Shown here: piece after piece, positions 40,176 to 53,800 of the stretch
Layout: each line of letters opens with the position of its first letter
Numbering within the stretch: position 1 is the first letter of the stretch
Position numbers and translations under genes: made by a program
Assembly (NCBI RefSeq): GCF_040954835.1
Contig: NC_090706.1
Coordinates: forward strand, 36,217,148-36,281,147
DNA: 64,000 bases
Source of the DNA: Lepisosteus oculatus
Taxonomy: Eukaryota; Chordata; Actinopteri; Semionotiformes; Lepisosteidae
Direction: 5' to 3'
Notes under the pieces: model-generated
Told to the model about the DNA's origin: nothing
Seen by the model: the letters and a program-made list of their open reading frames with translations, nothing else
Databases searched by the model: none

Positions 40176-43100
40176 AAACATGTGCTTTACTAAACAAGAT
40201 GACTGCAGATTAGGTCCTCTGAACATTTTCTGAAAAGCTGATTTTGCTTTTCTCCATTAAGGACTTCAGCAAATGCAACAGTGTTAATTTAAGAAAGGAG
40301 AACTAAAACAATGCCATTCTCTAGTCACTGAAATTCTGCTCTTATTGATGCAATGATTCTAATATGGATTCCAAGCCACTTCAGTAACCATTCCCCTCCT
40401 CCATGAGGCTATGGAAAGAATTTTATCTTAGTCTGGGGAGGGGGTAAGCGGTGCCTTTTCAAGTGCTCAGTGACACTAAGCACATTTATTGCTGAAGGCA
40501 GCAGGCCCACTCCTTGGCTATAAACAACTGCATCTGTACTTTACAAAATTTCATCCAGTCTCTCTTACCTATTGCCAAATCCTGTGTATTAGTTAAAATG
40601 CCAAAATCACTGCACTAAAAAGATTTCTGGTTACTTTGAAAACTCTGCATCAAACATCTGCAAAGCCTTCTAAACAATTTTGATTTAAAGTGAGAATTAG
40701 GTTTAAAAACATATACTTAGTGTACACCTGCATATTGAAGTTTCTCTTAAAAGAGCTAGAAACCAATTCCCCATCAGTATCCCTGAGGATATATCACTAG
40801 CATTTTATAAGATTTGTAATAAATTACAGAATGCTTTGAACATAAATCACCTTACGCATATCAGCTGTATTAGCCAGTAGCTTGTAGCACCTAATCTATT
40901 GCATTATTGTTTGTCTGCCAGTAGAGCTTATTATAGGCTGTACTCAAATGTCCTAATAAAACTAACTGTGGTCAATTGTATTAAAAATGAAACTTACAGT
41001 ACAAAACTATGAACAACCTGCAAAGATGGCAAAATCATGCTCTGGACTAGTTGTGTTAGTTTATCATATTGGTGATTCTTTTCCTGTCTACTGAATTTAC
41101 ATACAGTAAGTCTAATATCTATTTGAATGCAAAGTTAAACTGTTTAGATGTAATGCATAATTTACACTCTGTTTCTCCTTGTGATGATATCACAGTAACA
41201 TTCTCAAGATATTTTAAACCAAAGAGATGTTTTTCATTTTTTTAAAAAAAATGTGTGGGATTAAACTTCTTATTAAACCGTTAACATCATTAATGCTGTC
41301 ATGTTATCCTATTGAGGCTGAAAAGGCCAGGATACAAAATACACTGACTCTGACTCTGCCAGCTTTGATTCCACACTTTCCCCCAGTCTCCCTTTGCCAA
41401 GAAAAGACAGGTTTGATGTGTGTTTTGTCATATGCTGTAAGGACACAGTGGCTGACTGTCAGCACAGAGCAGGACTCTCCTCTTTGTGAAGAGTGCTCGC
41501 TGCTCTGTGGATGGTGAGCTCAGCCATTTTTGGTAACTGAGACTCTCAGCAGCTGCTGCACCATGGAAATTTCTTCCGTTCGTATCTGGCTACCAGGAAC
41601 AACTGTCATTATCTTTTTTATCAGGGCTTAGAATTGGCCTATAAATAGCATGGCTTTTACAAAAACGACCTGGTTTAAACTCAGTGGATCAGGTTCCCCT
41701 GGGACCTCTTATGACTAGATCCATGAGGAGATTTATACCCAGAATAATTGGACTCCAGTTTAGATGCACTTTGCCCTAGATAGGTTCAAGCATTTAGTTA
41801 ACAAGTTAACAGTATTGCAATTACCAAAAGATACATACAATAATATTGCCATTTTGATGATAATAACAAAACATGAAGCATTGTGTTACTATTACTTTAT
41901 CACATAAGCTGAGAAGAACACTTAGGAGACTGGAGAAAAGAATGGTACGTGTTTTTTTTTTTCATTTTTACAAGTTGCATGTGTTGTCTGTGAAACCAGC
42001 TCTGTGACACATGGATGTAATTTATTTTCCATGTAATCCGTTACAAAATCATCATACAGTACATCATCCTTTTCCCCAAGGATATCATTTCCCCTTTCCT
42101 TAACTGGTTCTGTTCTTTACCCCTCTGCTCCTACTGTAGTCAGTACCCCCATCTACTGTCTCCTCTCACTGTGTATTCTCATTGTGCATATCTTGTGGAT
42201 TTTTTATTGTTGTTGTCATTCTGAAAAGCGCTTTGAGAAGCCACTTTTAAAGCAACTATACAAAATAAAGCTTATTAGTATTATTATTATAAAACAAACC
42301 TTATCTATGCCTTGTGTCTTAAAAATTTAGAAATCACTGATATTTATGTTGTGTTTCCTTTTGCATCGTAATTAAGTCAGACCGCAATCTGAATAATGTA
42401 GGTAATGGAGATACAGCTTTCCACACTATATAACTCAAGTAACGGCACTGCAAGCAATTTAGTCCCAGTTCTCTGCCTATGGATCCAGTCTCCAACAGCG
42501 TCACGGCTCTGATTCCTTCACTCATACACAGCACAGAATTCTGATAGCTATCCAGTGGAGCATGCCCCAGCTCTGCCAGTGGAGCTTGTGCAGGTTCTGA
42601 GAGGGATGTTGTTGTGATGGTGCTCCAGATTATCCCGGACGGCTTGTTCTGTGATTGTGAATGACATTACCCACAGCTGACTTGCTGACACCCATACCCC
42701 CTAAGGCTCCCAATCAGCATTCCCTGTTGAAGGTCATTTGGCTCTTTACTTCACAGCATTTCAACTGCAGCTGAGTGCCTGTGCCTGGTGAGGAACTTTA
42801 TCAAGCTCGGGCTGTACAAAGAAGTTCACGCAAATAGCTCATTCTGAAATAGTTCACTCTGAACAAAAGCATCATTTTTTGGTGCGTTCTCCAGATATCT
42901 TGCCATGTCAGATTCCAAATCCTCTATGAACACCTGCAGTAGGTCTAGGCACTACAGACCCTCTAGAGAAAGGTGGGTGCTGTGGTGAGATAATGGTGGA
43001 GATAAGGGTCTTTATAATTTGTACTCCACCCTAAAGATCAACATTTTCACCACACAGCGCAGCTTTAACAAGCCTTTTAGGACCTTGTTTTGCAATGAAA

Positions 43101-44483
43101 CCTAATCCCCAGGAAAGTCTGTGATTTGAAAAGGTAATATTTCATGACAAACATGTGTTGTAATAAGGTTTGGTTACCATAACAGTTTTCTGTACATGAA
43201 TAACAGAGCTGTTCTCCCTTTCTTGTACCTATGGGGACAAGCTACCGTAATACACAGAAGAGAAAGACATAAAAAAAACTTTACATGCATCATACACCAG
43301 GCTGTATCGGTTCCCACAGAACGGTGGACAAGGACTTTAGATTCTTCTGTGTGTCTGTCCTACAGATAACAAAGCTTGTTTTAGTTTTTTTTTTTTTTTG
43401 CTGTGATAGTAGTAGTTTGAAAAACTTTTTTGTGCATTGTTTTAATATATAGGTTTCAGGTGTTTATGAGTATAGAGAAATTATAACAAGAGCTGAGTTT
43501 GAGATGATTTTTTGTAAATACGAAATCACAATATAACAATTTCTAATAATTCCCAGCATTTAGTGCATTTTATCCCAAATAATTTTATACACAGGAGGAG
43601 ACCTTCACCCATCACATAATTCCAGCATGCAAAACGTTAGGGAGACCAGTTTGCTGTGCAAACTCAGGGTGGAATTTAGCTGGATATCAGAGTTAACATC
43701 CTTATTTTTTTTACTTCTGTAATGAGATCTGAATTAGCTGGCGGATTCCCAGTTTAGTATCTCTTCCAATGAATGGCACCTTGTATAGCACAATGTCCCT
43801 GGTCATGACACTGGTGCACTGGTTTGGAAATTCTGGCATCAACGTGTGCCAAATACTGGTCTACCAACACCACTTTTCAGCAGCAGTCTGGTTTTCCTTG
43901 ATCATTTTAAGCCAGCACTGATCAGAAGACCAATCTTACCTAGGTCTGACTAGCTCTGGCTAGTTGTTGATGCTGAATAGTATTATTTGACAACCCTTAC
44001 CAAATATATAAATAGAGTTTTTATTGCTACAATGTATATGTTTGTTAACTGTCATCTCCTGTAAAACATAAAACTAAATTATTTTCATAAATTAAAATTT
44101 AAACTGTAGATCAGTTGGCTGCAGAAGAGAACCTTTTCTGTTAAAATCCACTAGGATGTCTATTGCCGATTTATTATTGTCAAAAGGAAACACAATGGAT
44201 TATTATCACTGGACATGCAATGCAGTATTTTAAAAAGTTCTGAACTGGTTAGCAAATGTTATTAGGATATATTTACAAGCAAGGATTGCTCAGAAAAGTA
44301 GTGGCGCACGTATTCTAGAGATTATGGTAGTCCTGGCCAGGAGATTATACTCCTATGTCTCGACTTCGAGTTTTTAAAAGATAGTGGAGAAGTTGTGGGC
44401 TAATTGTGCTCTGTCAACAAACGCCGTAGCCGAATAAAACTGGCGAGTTTGACTACAAAACAGTAGAAAGGCGGCGAGCAGGT
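40176..44483. other. Intergenic DNA and ccdc69 upstream region
   Basis: It holds the LINE/SINE 3' tail at 42125-42295. Less AT-rich blocks at 42500-42960 and 43725-43985 look repeat-derived but I cannot name them. The ccdc69 5' UTR and promoter should lie within about 44270-44483, where CpGs become more frequent; TTTTTAAAAG near 44370 is a weak TATA-like candidate. Confidence 0.4.
42125..42295 (+). mobile_element. 3' end of a fish LINE/SINE with (ATT)n tail
   Basis: AAAGCGCTTTGAGAAGCCAC, then CTATACAAAATAAAGC and TTATTAGTATTATTATTAT form the 3' end of a retroposon seen throughout fish genomes. Only the tail is recognised; the left limit is a guess. Confidence 0.55.
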
Positions 44484-47400
44484 ATGGGTGCCGCTACGAG
44501 CCGAGGGTGCTGTAGAGGACTTCGGAAGAAAAAGGTAGATCAAATGTGTTTTGTTTGTTGTAAAATATCTACATTTAAAATTGGGAACTATAGTGAGGAG
44601 TAGAACTACAGGAAATGAAATAGTGTTCTGGATTCCAGAATTAATACAAAACTCCAGAACGCGTAAGACAGTCTTCGGTTTTTAATCATTCTTAACCATG
44701 TGCAGTTTTTTGGATTAGTTTACATTAATTAGGTCTCGAAAGCTTTATTGTTTCAGAAGACGTTATTAGCCGGCTGTGAAACTTTGCATGAAGTTTTGAT
44801 GGGCAACAGATGTGACATTTTCTAAGCGTGTTCACTTTCTCACATCACCACGGTTATTAGTATTATCTCGATACATTTAAGAGAGAATTGATCTCAAGCA
44901 ATCATTTCACACACAAAAAACAACAGCTTTTAATGTCAATATAAGTACTCACGTAGGAGGCTGCTCTCAGTATGACAAAAGGTTCAAGTGCTATAACAAA
45001 AAATAAATTACCCTTTTTCCCCCATTTTAGTGTCCGGGAAGCAGGTAACGGTTAAAAAGGAAACCACTTTGTGAATTACTGCACTATCGTCTGAAATTCG
45101 GAAATGTATGTTTCTCAGGAGTACACTCATAAAGCCGTGTCATATTAGTCATTTCCCCCTTTTTGCCAGGTTAATTAAATTATTTGTTTGCATATGTCGG
45201 TATTGGTACCTTCAGTTTTAACATGGTATGTGTGAAGTACAGTATGGCTCACAATTACAAACAACAGTTGTCAGAATAACTGCATACACTTTCTGTCTGT
45301 TTAGATTTATCAGTTTTTTTTTTGTCCAAAGTCACTGTTAGCTGCTTTTTGCTGTGCAACCTCACATACAGTATATGACATATGTCGTACGCATACTGCA
45401 AGTACAATATGTAAAATACAAGGCTGACATCAGTAAAGGCAAATTGCCAGATAACATCCTCATTCCTGTGAGACAGATATTTTTAACCATATCATTAAGA
45501 TCGGTGATATTTTTGGGTGGACTTCAGCAGGTCTGAAGAAAACTTTTGTTGGTCATTACAGCCTTGCTGGCTGTCAAGGGGTCTGATGCTGCATGCTGTA
45601 CACTGTGTTCATTTAACAGGATGTTGGTCAGACTAATTGAATGCAGCCCGTGTTAATAAGCCTTTCAGACCCTAGAAACTCATTTCATTAAAAATGTTCC
45701 CGTAGCTGGTTTTAATGTAGAGGTCAGATCATTATCTGGTTTTAATTAAAGCTGAAGTCTATCCAGAGGTGCTTTATTCCTCTTAACAGTTTTTTTTCAC
45801 AACATTTGATACATAAAATACTTAAAAAAAAGACAGAAAGAAGTCTTTGAGGTGGTTTGGTTCTCAAAATATATCCTCTTTTTATAATGACTAAATCTCG
45901 TAGACGTTGCAAGCTGTTTTTGAAAGCTCTAAGTGAAAATTATGTCTAATGAAGTTTAGATGTGCTGTACATGTAGTTTGTTTTAATTTAGTTTTTTAAT
46001 TATGAATCACCTGATTTACCAAACCATAGAAAAATAGGCCTAATATATACAGTGTATTGTTTTTATATAAGAAATTCCATATATTAAACCATACTTTCCT
46101 TTAGTAAAAAAATAAAATGTCATTTTATGTCTTAAGGAGTATAATGTTTGTAACACATTTGATATATGTCTAAAATTGCATTTTATGGTACTGTTTATGA
46201 ATATAGATATGCATATGTGTTGTTACTTACTGTTTCAGTCAACTGATCGCTGTTTTGCAAATGTTTTTAAACTTAATATTTTTTGCTTGATAGTTTGTGA
46301 TTACTTATTGTATTACTATGATTTGAGTCTCTAGTAAAAGGCAGTTACATTTTGAAACTTGGTAGCTAATGATGAGTATGTTATTATTTGTATTTGTTTT
46401 ACTATGTATTCTCATAGTGCCTGTTTAAAAGTGGTGAACAAATCTAAAGTTCCTCTAACAAAAATAATAGCTTTCTTGAAAGGTGTATGGACTGCTGGTA
46501 CTTGAGAGGTGACACCTTTCCTGCCTCTACTGTACCTTCAGCCTTCATGGACACACTTTGCTAATGTGTGGCACAGCTTCTTCAGTCGATGTCATAATGG
46601 TGCTCTAGCCTCAATTCCACAGAGGGCAACATTCAGAGCACAGGCTGACAGGGTGTTTGGCATTTTAATGATGCTGCTGATAGTTCTTGGCCTATTTTGG
46701 CAGTGTGTTATGAAAGTTTATTGTAATGGTCTTAGAGTAAAAAATAGATGCAGTTCTTTAAGAACCTTCTATGATTAAGGGTCGAACATGAAAAACGGTC
46801 AAAAGCTTTAAAAACATGGCTTAATACTAAGCAGAAAGAGAGAATTTCAAAGTGCCAAAAGCTACTCAGTATTTTTCCTGTGAATTTCAGATCTTTGTTT
46901 TAAATTTTGTTTGTATTTTGCATTATGTTTGAAGAAGCAGATCACAGCTTCATGAATGTTAAAACTCTTGAAGTGGGTGATTTCTGTAAGTATTGTATTG
47001 CATCTGTATTGTAGTCTAATTTAAAGAACTGCTTTCAACTAAGTATTGTGCACGTGTGAATTGTTACAAAGTGTTTATTTACGTTTCACATTTTGGTGCC
47101 AGTGCAAAATTCTAGGCAAATTTGCTTTTTATAGTTCAACCCGTATATGGTAGGTGTACAACACTGTTTCCTGTCGTTTGAAACTTTGTGCTGAATGCTG
47201 ATTTGTTACCTTGAATAGTGCACCGACCACCACTTCCTGTCATATAGAAACAGGATGCAGATTCTGTTAAAAAAAATCCATAAACATCAGCTAGCCTACT
47301 TTCTATAGTTAAGATTAAAGATGTTTAGGGTTTCTTAGTGAAAATAAGCCAAGCAGCCTCACATGTATGAAAGTCATAAATAGTCATACAAATATAAAAA

Positions 47401-50400
47401 ATAAAGACCACATTAATAGCTGCTAAGCAGTAAAATGCACCAGCCTTTTACTACAGGCTTAAATTGTAGTCATACAATTATACAATATTCAATTAGTTAG
47501 GAATAGCAAACCAACAAGCAGTATACTCTATCATGCTGCTCAGCTTGTTTAGGTATATTGATGCTGAGACCAAGGGCATGTGAAGAACCAATCTTCCAGC
47601 TATAAGTGGGAAATTGTATGTTCCTTTAAATTTGACCATTCAAGCCAGACAGCCTGTGGATTTTGAAATGTTATACTTTGTATTTCACCGTTCTAAACAC
47701 TGTGTAAAGCCAGCAGGGCAATGATTAATTGCAGTTTAGGCGAGTATTTTAAACAAAATATATTTTAACTCATTAAAAAATGTATTGTTTACATAAGAAG
47801 AGCAAAGAGCTAGGGGCAAGTGAGTCATTAACTGTGAGTGGCACTGAAAAGTAAAATTGTGTTTGCACTGTGTTTTTTTGTTGAGTGGATGGTGATCCGC
47901 AGATAAGCATTATAGTTGGATTAAGTGCCTTGAGATTTGTGTCATTAGTCATGTTCCCATCAGTGTCCAGGATTGTAATATTTTTTGGTGTGTCAGTACT
48001 GGGCAATGAGAATAAACCAACATAATTTCACTGATCGTAAGAGTCTGACTTCACTGCTTGAAGCTGCCTCACCCTTATAGTCCCACTCTTAAAAGAAAGA
48101 AATGGATGTATGGATGAAAAACTATATTCTGTCTCTCTTGCACAGCAGATTAAGGATTGCCTGTTTGACAGAGTTCATGTCAGATACATACAGTATGTGA
48201 AACTCCTTAAATGTCTTCGACATGAAAACAACTGTAGCAAACAATAAAACAACAAATCTTAACTCAAGCACTGTTCTTAAATTTCTTCTAGAGAAAAAAT
48301 GCAGCTAAAGAACAGGTGAAATTGTCAAAAGAGCTGAATAACCTTCAGGATGGATGTGGTAAGTGGTTTCCTGCTTTATATATTTTTTCTTCAAGACTAG
48401 CAAGAGATGTATGTTTCTCATAAAATTACACACACATGGTATTATCTATTCTATGTCTTATAGAGGATATCTTAAATGTATTTCCCAGCACTGAAATAGT
48501 TGCTATTTGCAGTATAACATTAAAAGGCCAGAGTAAATTTTGCAGAAAAATGAATAGTTCTACAATATCCTGGAGTCTGATTTCAGAGTCTTTAAGAATA
48601 AGACTGTTTCAAGCCTTTTCAATCATTCTAATTTATTTTCCCAAAAAGTGATCAAAGCAGGCTTTGATATTTTGTTTCCATTCATACAAAGACGGTGCTA
48701 AATGTGGTCTTTGATTGTGGGTGTGTAAGCTGATCTTCCTCCACTGGCTATGTCTTGGTCACGTATTCTGTAAACCTCTCGTAGTTCAGCAGAATGAAGC
48801 ACGTTCTGGTGAGATTTTTCATAGTTGCTAATGGTGAAGTTGGACCTCTTCTCACGCCAAAGTTGTGATGTCTCTCCCAGATCAGTGCTTGCAGAAGGAT
48901 GCGGGCTTGGCTCTGGAGAAGCTCAAGGAACAGCACGAGTGGGAGCTGGAGAGTCTCAGGGAGACACTTAAGGGCACTTGGACCTCAGAGAGAGAGGAAC
49001 TGCTGAAGGCCCACCAGGAGGCAATAGAGAGGCTCGTGGAGGAGATCACTGCAAAGGTATCCCTCAACTAATTTGACCTTTCTAATGCTAGTGAAGCTTG
49101 GAAGCGTTAATGTGATCGGCTAAAGGCTACTCTTAAGCTGGAAAGGCCAAAAACGTTACTAAGCACACCACAGAATAAACATCTGTGATGGTTCTGATTA
49201 TTAAGAGGCCATGATTGGTAAAGGCCAAGGGGGAAATTTGTCCAGGACACCTGGGTTACTCTTTTCGAGAAACACCCTGGGATTTATAATGACCACAGAG
49301 AATCAGGACCTCGGTTTTACGTCTCATCTGAAGGAGGACACCTTTTTAAAGTATAGTGTCCCCATCACTATACTGGGGCATTAGGAACCACATAGACCGA
49401 AGGGTGAGCACCCCCTTCTGGCCCCACTTAGTTTTTCCCAGGAGGTCTCCATCCAGGTACTGACCAGGCTCACACCTGCTTAGCTTCAGTGGGATGCCAG
49501 TTGTGAGTCTGTTGCATTCATGAACTAAAGACAGTAGTGCTATCATTTTTAACATTGCACTGGTCACTTTGATCATAAAGAATAGTTTATTTAATTATTC
49601 ATATTTTTATTTTATTTTTCCCTTGCTCTTTGGAACAAAATGAGCTTATGCTTCTACGTCCAATTATAAACTGTTTAATGTGAGCCTTCAAGAATAGGCA
49701 GTTTAATGTTTCACATAATTTAAGTACAACAGGTACAAATATCTAAACAAGCATAGTAATGAAAAGTAATAAGTAATTACCCGTGTGAATCTGAATTAAT
49801 AAGCCATGCTTTGTCATTACAGAACAGGTAGGAACAACGCCTTTTTATACACTTCCTTTTGGTTCTCAGTGTTACTGTTTGGAGCCATTTGCCCTGGCAT
49901 GTCTTCCCAGGAACATTGTTTTAAAAGAACTTCAGGTCACTGAAGAAAGACCTGTATTAATAAAAGATTTTTATTTTTACGTATAAAGAAAACGGGATTA
50001 CATTTTCAGAAAGGCACAGTAGAAAGCATTGCAGTTAGTTGATGCAGAAAGCAGAAATCAATTGTGAAGCTACCTGAGTGACATGCTCACTGATGATGAT
50101 GTATATTGTTTGTATTTTGTTCTTTGTTTGATTGTTTATTCTATGACCCTGCCTGGGCTGCAGGGTCTGAATGTTACGGCATTTTCTTGCCTTATTTTCC
50201 ACCCAAAAAAGATTTTGAGCATTCAGCCTATCTGAGCAACTGTATTGGCTCACAAATCTCAACCTCTCTCATTTTAGATTAAAACTGAAACATCTGTGGA
50301 ATTGAATGCGAGTTTTGATGACAAAATTAAATGCATCACAGAAGAGCACACAAACAAAACTGAAGGTGAGAGTCTTGGTTTTTATTTAACGTACTGTAGA

Positions 50401-53400
50401 CTAAGGGAATGTTGACCAATGATCTCATACAATAAGTGAAACTTGGATGATGAGTATATGTTTGCTTGCACACTGTTAATATAGAAGTTTCTCTTTGCTT
50501 AGATTTAGTCATAAGAATAGTCTACAGAACTGTGTTAAACACTGAACAAAACCTGCAAGTTTCAATTTATAAAATATATGTATACAATATAGAGAGCAAT
50601 GGTAAATTATGCATACAGTATATGATGGAGATGGATAACTGGCATGGGAAAATAAGTGCACTACTTGGAAATGTGTATTGTTTATAATATGTAATAGGTT
50701 TATTCCATGCTGAAAAAAAGAAGAAAGAGAACACAACGTTTCGGCCGTGGAGCCTTCTTCAGGTGTCAACCTGAAGAAGCTCCACGGCCGAAACGTTGTG
50801 TTCTCTTTCTTCTTTTTTTCAGCATGGAATAAACCTATTACTTGTTCCTTTGCAGCCTACGCATGCTGACGCAGCTACCCACCTTGTTTATAATATTACT
50901 GCATTCAATTATTTTTCATCAGAATATGTTGTGTTAAACCCTGCTTAAGAAAATGACAGTGAAATTTACTCTGTGGGCATTTCTCTGCGGAATGAATGAA
51001 GACTGAATTAAGTATTTCCCTGATCTTTATTTTGCACAGAGCTGCAGAAATTGCACTCCCAAGAGAAGAAAACTTTGACAGACAATTTCAAGGAAACAGA
51101 GGCTTCCTTGCAGGTAGTTTACACTTTTCAGGATTCTACTATACAGTACACCACATTCTATCGCCAAAATAAGGGCATCTTCATAAAGACATGCATCACT
51201 TTGTGTTGCTTGATAGTACCACACCAGAAATTATCAGTCAAGTTGGCTTCTGTGTCATTTGGATAACTAACCACACTCTTGCACTTCCTGATTTCTGGAA
51301 TTAGAGCTCATAGGGTAGGGGGTGGGTCCATGTATTTCAATCTCATCACCACCAGGGGGAGCAGTCTCACACGTTTTTCCTGTCTGGACAACTTTGGGCA
51401 AGAGATGGGGTTTTGTAATTTCCCAGCTTCACATAGGATGTCACAGGGAGGAAGGACATCATTGGAAGGCAGATATTTTTATTCTTTGCACCTTGAACTG
51501 TTTGCAGGGCAAAGTTGATGTTCTGACGGCTGAACTGCAGGTTTTCAATGAGTTGAAACAAAGAGTGAAGGAGTCAGTCCTGACCAGAGATCTGCAACGA
51601 AATATTAAGGTAATGCATTTTGGAGGGGTCACCTGGTTTGTCATGGCCCAATTTAAGTTAATAATTGTTTTTTTTTTCTTCTGGTTTTCTGAAAGAGCAC
51701 TCTGTAATGCAGTAGAATGGCTTTCTGTTACATTCGCAGTTATGAAATTTTCCCCCACTGTGATGGAGCATGATTGTAGTTAGCATTCAGTTGCATTCTG
51801 GTCACTTTTGAGTTGTTCTTATTGTGCATCTTACCTTATCCCTGTTGTCGTTCCTCAGGATCATGGCAGCCCGGGTTCTTTCTGGGAGCAGGAACTGAAC
51901 AGCTTGCTTTTTGTGATTGAAATGAAAAACGAACGCATCCAGAACTTTAGCAAAAAGCTACTCCAAATGGAAGCCCTGGTAGGAGCTGGAGTAAAAAGAG
52001 CTGGACAAGCTTGACTTTCCTCAAATCACAATCCATATTATCCTGTATTCTTCTTCCATGCACCTTCATTCATTATTCATTATCCACCACCACAGTTTTG
52101 CCAAATTTAAAGGTGTGGTTAATCTATAGATTGTATAGGAAGGGATATTCTTTTTTAGTTTATCTTCATCTACTTTATAATATTAATTTTACTGAAAAGT
52201 TAATTTCTTCTAAACTTTTTCTAAATTGGACAAAGAGCCTGATGTTTGTTCATACACCTGCTGAGAAGCCCCCATTCACCTAGTGCCTAGCAAAGAAAGA
52301 GGAAGTTGTCAATGCAAGATGCACAGTATATATATTTTAAAGGTTAGAAACAGGAACTCTCAGGTAACTCTAGTTCTACATTTTTTTTCAGGCTGAGAAG
52401 AACCTGTCTCTGGAGGACAGAGTGAAGAACTTGCTTCAGCAGAATGAGGACCTGAGGCTCAGAATGGAGAAACATCAGACCTTAATACAGTAAAATCATT
52501 TTATTCTGATTCTCTTATTGCTAGAGAATTCAAAGATTGGTTACTTATGGTGTTGTCTGACATTTTTTAGAAATAGTTTCTTACTATGTGCGTGTTATTG
52601 TTCATCCATGTTGGTACATGCATGTACTGTATCTAAATCATGTTTTGTATGTCTTTTTTGCCTATTTATTTTTTCCTGACTTCAGACTAATCCTAATGAG
52701 TGCATATTTCCTTGTATGGTCAACAAACAAAATTCAATATACTGTAGATCCAACATCCTTTGAATGACAGAGTACTGCATCAGGATTATCAGCTTGTTTT
52801 TCAAAGGAAAAGCATGACATTGAGGATTGACAGCAATTTGTGAATGCTGGGCTTTTAACAAGAAATGTATGCTACTCTTTTTATCTGAGTGTAGTTTTTA
52901 CTATCCCTTCTCTGAAAACACTGTTTTCAGCTCTTCTCATTTCACAACCTATTTGTGTCTTCTCGATCTTATTTCTTGTTTCTCTTTAGGATATTTTTTC
53001 CCATTCTGCCAAACCATGAATGTAAAATTGCTTCTGAAATGATAATTCAAGCTTGAAAAAGAGGGTGTTGTGAATAACTATCAAGTATTGGCACAGACTT
53101 GAGTGCAGCAGACTTTAAGCATGGCTCCAGGACGGTAGATGGTACTAATCAATGTCATAGCTAAAAGTTGATTTTCAGGAGCTACTTTCCATAAAACTGT
53201 TAGCACTTCAACAGGAGAAGAAGCATCAAACAAAATGAAACAGACGAAAGCACAGAGTTGTGTGGAGCACAAAAAAAAAGAGGGAAACAAGAATTGATCA
53301 ATTTTAATTTGCAGTTCTCTCTCAAAAAAAGTTGAAAGCCTTTTTCAGGATCAGAGTGCAGAGTGGGTTATGCAGAAATCAGAAAGGTATTAGAAAGTTA

Positions 53401-53800
53401 GTGACAGTATGTTTTATAATACTGTACTCATTAATGGTTGGACTACGTTGGACTGCTTTGACATGGACTAATTTCTTATACTTATTAAAAATAAAATAAG
53501 TATAAGAAATGGGTTGAGCACAAGATACAGGTAGGAAAGAATGTGGGATGAACCTTAACGTATCATTCATGTGTTTACTTTAATGTTGTAAATTTTGTCA
53601 CAACTTTGGTCTATGTTCAATTGCATTTCAGGGAGCTGTCTCGCGAGCATGCCAGGCTACAGGAGTCACTGGAGAAGGAGTCCCTTCTGAGTCAGAGGCT
53701 GAACCAAGAGAAAGAAGAGCTGCTCTACAGACTGGTCAACGGAGACTCCCCGCCCACCTTTCATGTGTCACCTTTCACCCCTGAACTCTCCCCAAGGTGA
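44484..53800 (+). CDS. ccdc69: Coiled-coil domain-containing protein 69, 9 exons
   Basis: Exons: 44484-44534, 48292-48358, 48881-49056, 50278-50365, 51040-51113, 51508-51609, 51859-51978, 52392-52489, 53632-53800. Lengths sum to 945 nt, giving 314 codons plus TGA, with every phase consistent (human is about 296 aa). The N-terminus MGAATSRGCC is an N-myristoylation plus palmitoylation signature like human MGCRHSR, followed by a basic RKKK patch. The rest is heptad-like coiled coil rich in E, K, L and Q. The best family marker is in exon 7: GSPGSFWEQEL, then FVIEMKNERI, close to human CCDC69 as I recall it (GSPSQFWEQEL, FVIEMKNERI). The C-terminus has NQEKEELLYRLVNGDSPP. Human CCDC69 is reported to regulate central-spindle assembly; membrane attachment here is inferred from the acylation motif. 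Exon 8 ends in phase 2 just before a GTAAAA donor; reading on would hit an immediate TAA. The start has a good Kozak context (G at -3, G at +4). Intron 1 is 3.8 kb. The neighbouring gm2a supports orthology. Confidence 0.9.
49195..49509 (-). mobile_element. 5S rRNA-derived SINE, partial copy, in ccdc69 intron 3
   Basis: Same family as 58837-59384: GAGGCCATGATTGGTAAAGG, TCTTTTCGAGAAACACCC, CCCATCACTATACTGGGGC, then the 5S-antisense head at 49437-49507 with GGTCTCCATCCAGGTACTG and CACCTGCTTAGCTTC. The distal 3' half seen in the other copy is absent. It is antisense to ccdc69. Confidence 0.8.
50692..50840. repeat. Near-perfect fold-back (inverted) repeat, about 73-bp arms, in ccdc69 intron 4
   Basis: The left arm 50692-50764 and right arm 50769-50840 are reverse complements apart from one extra C in the left arm (GAGCC vs GAGC), separated by only GTCA. 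The arms include AACACAACGTTTCGGCCGTG and its complement. To the right of the palindrome a unique tail (CTTGTTCCTTTGCAGCC, then GCATGCTGACGCAGC) continues to about 50882 without a left counterpart. Part of the tail and arm recurs at 13765-13814. This looks like a fold-back mobile element or a head-to-head pair of its termini. Confidence 0.9.
53471..53510. repeat. Perfect 16-bp inverted repeat with 8-nt loop
   Basis: ATTTCTTATACTTATT (53471-53486) is followed by AAAAATAA and the exact reverse complement (53495-53510). It lies in ccdc69 intron 8, 120 nt before the last exon. The function, if any, is unknown; it may be a hairpin in the pre-mRNA. Confidence 0.9.

Noticed and set aside
42500-42960. 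Less AT-rich block that might be a degraded gene
   Set aside because: Partial translations on both strands gave no recognisable protein; more likely an old repeat.
46509-46778. 89-codon + frame in ccdc69 intron 1
   Set aside because: No recognised domain and no exon phase fit with ccdc69; possibly repeat-derived.
52490-52493. In-frame TAA directly after ccdc69 exon 8, as a possible true stop
   Set aside because: The donor GTAAAA two bases earlier joins in phase to exon 9, which encodes the expected family C-terminus (EKEELLYR). At most it could be an intron-retained short form.
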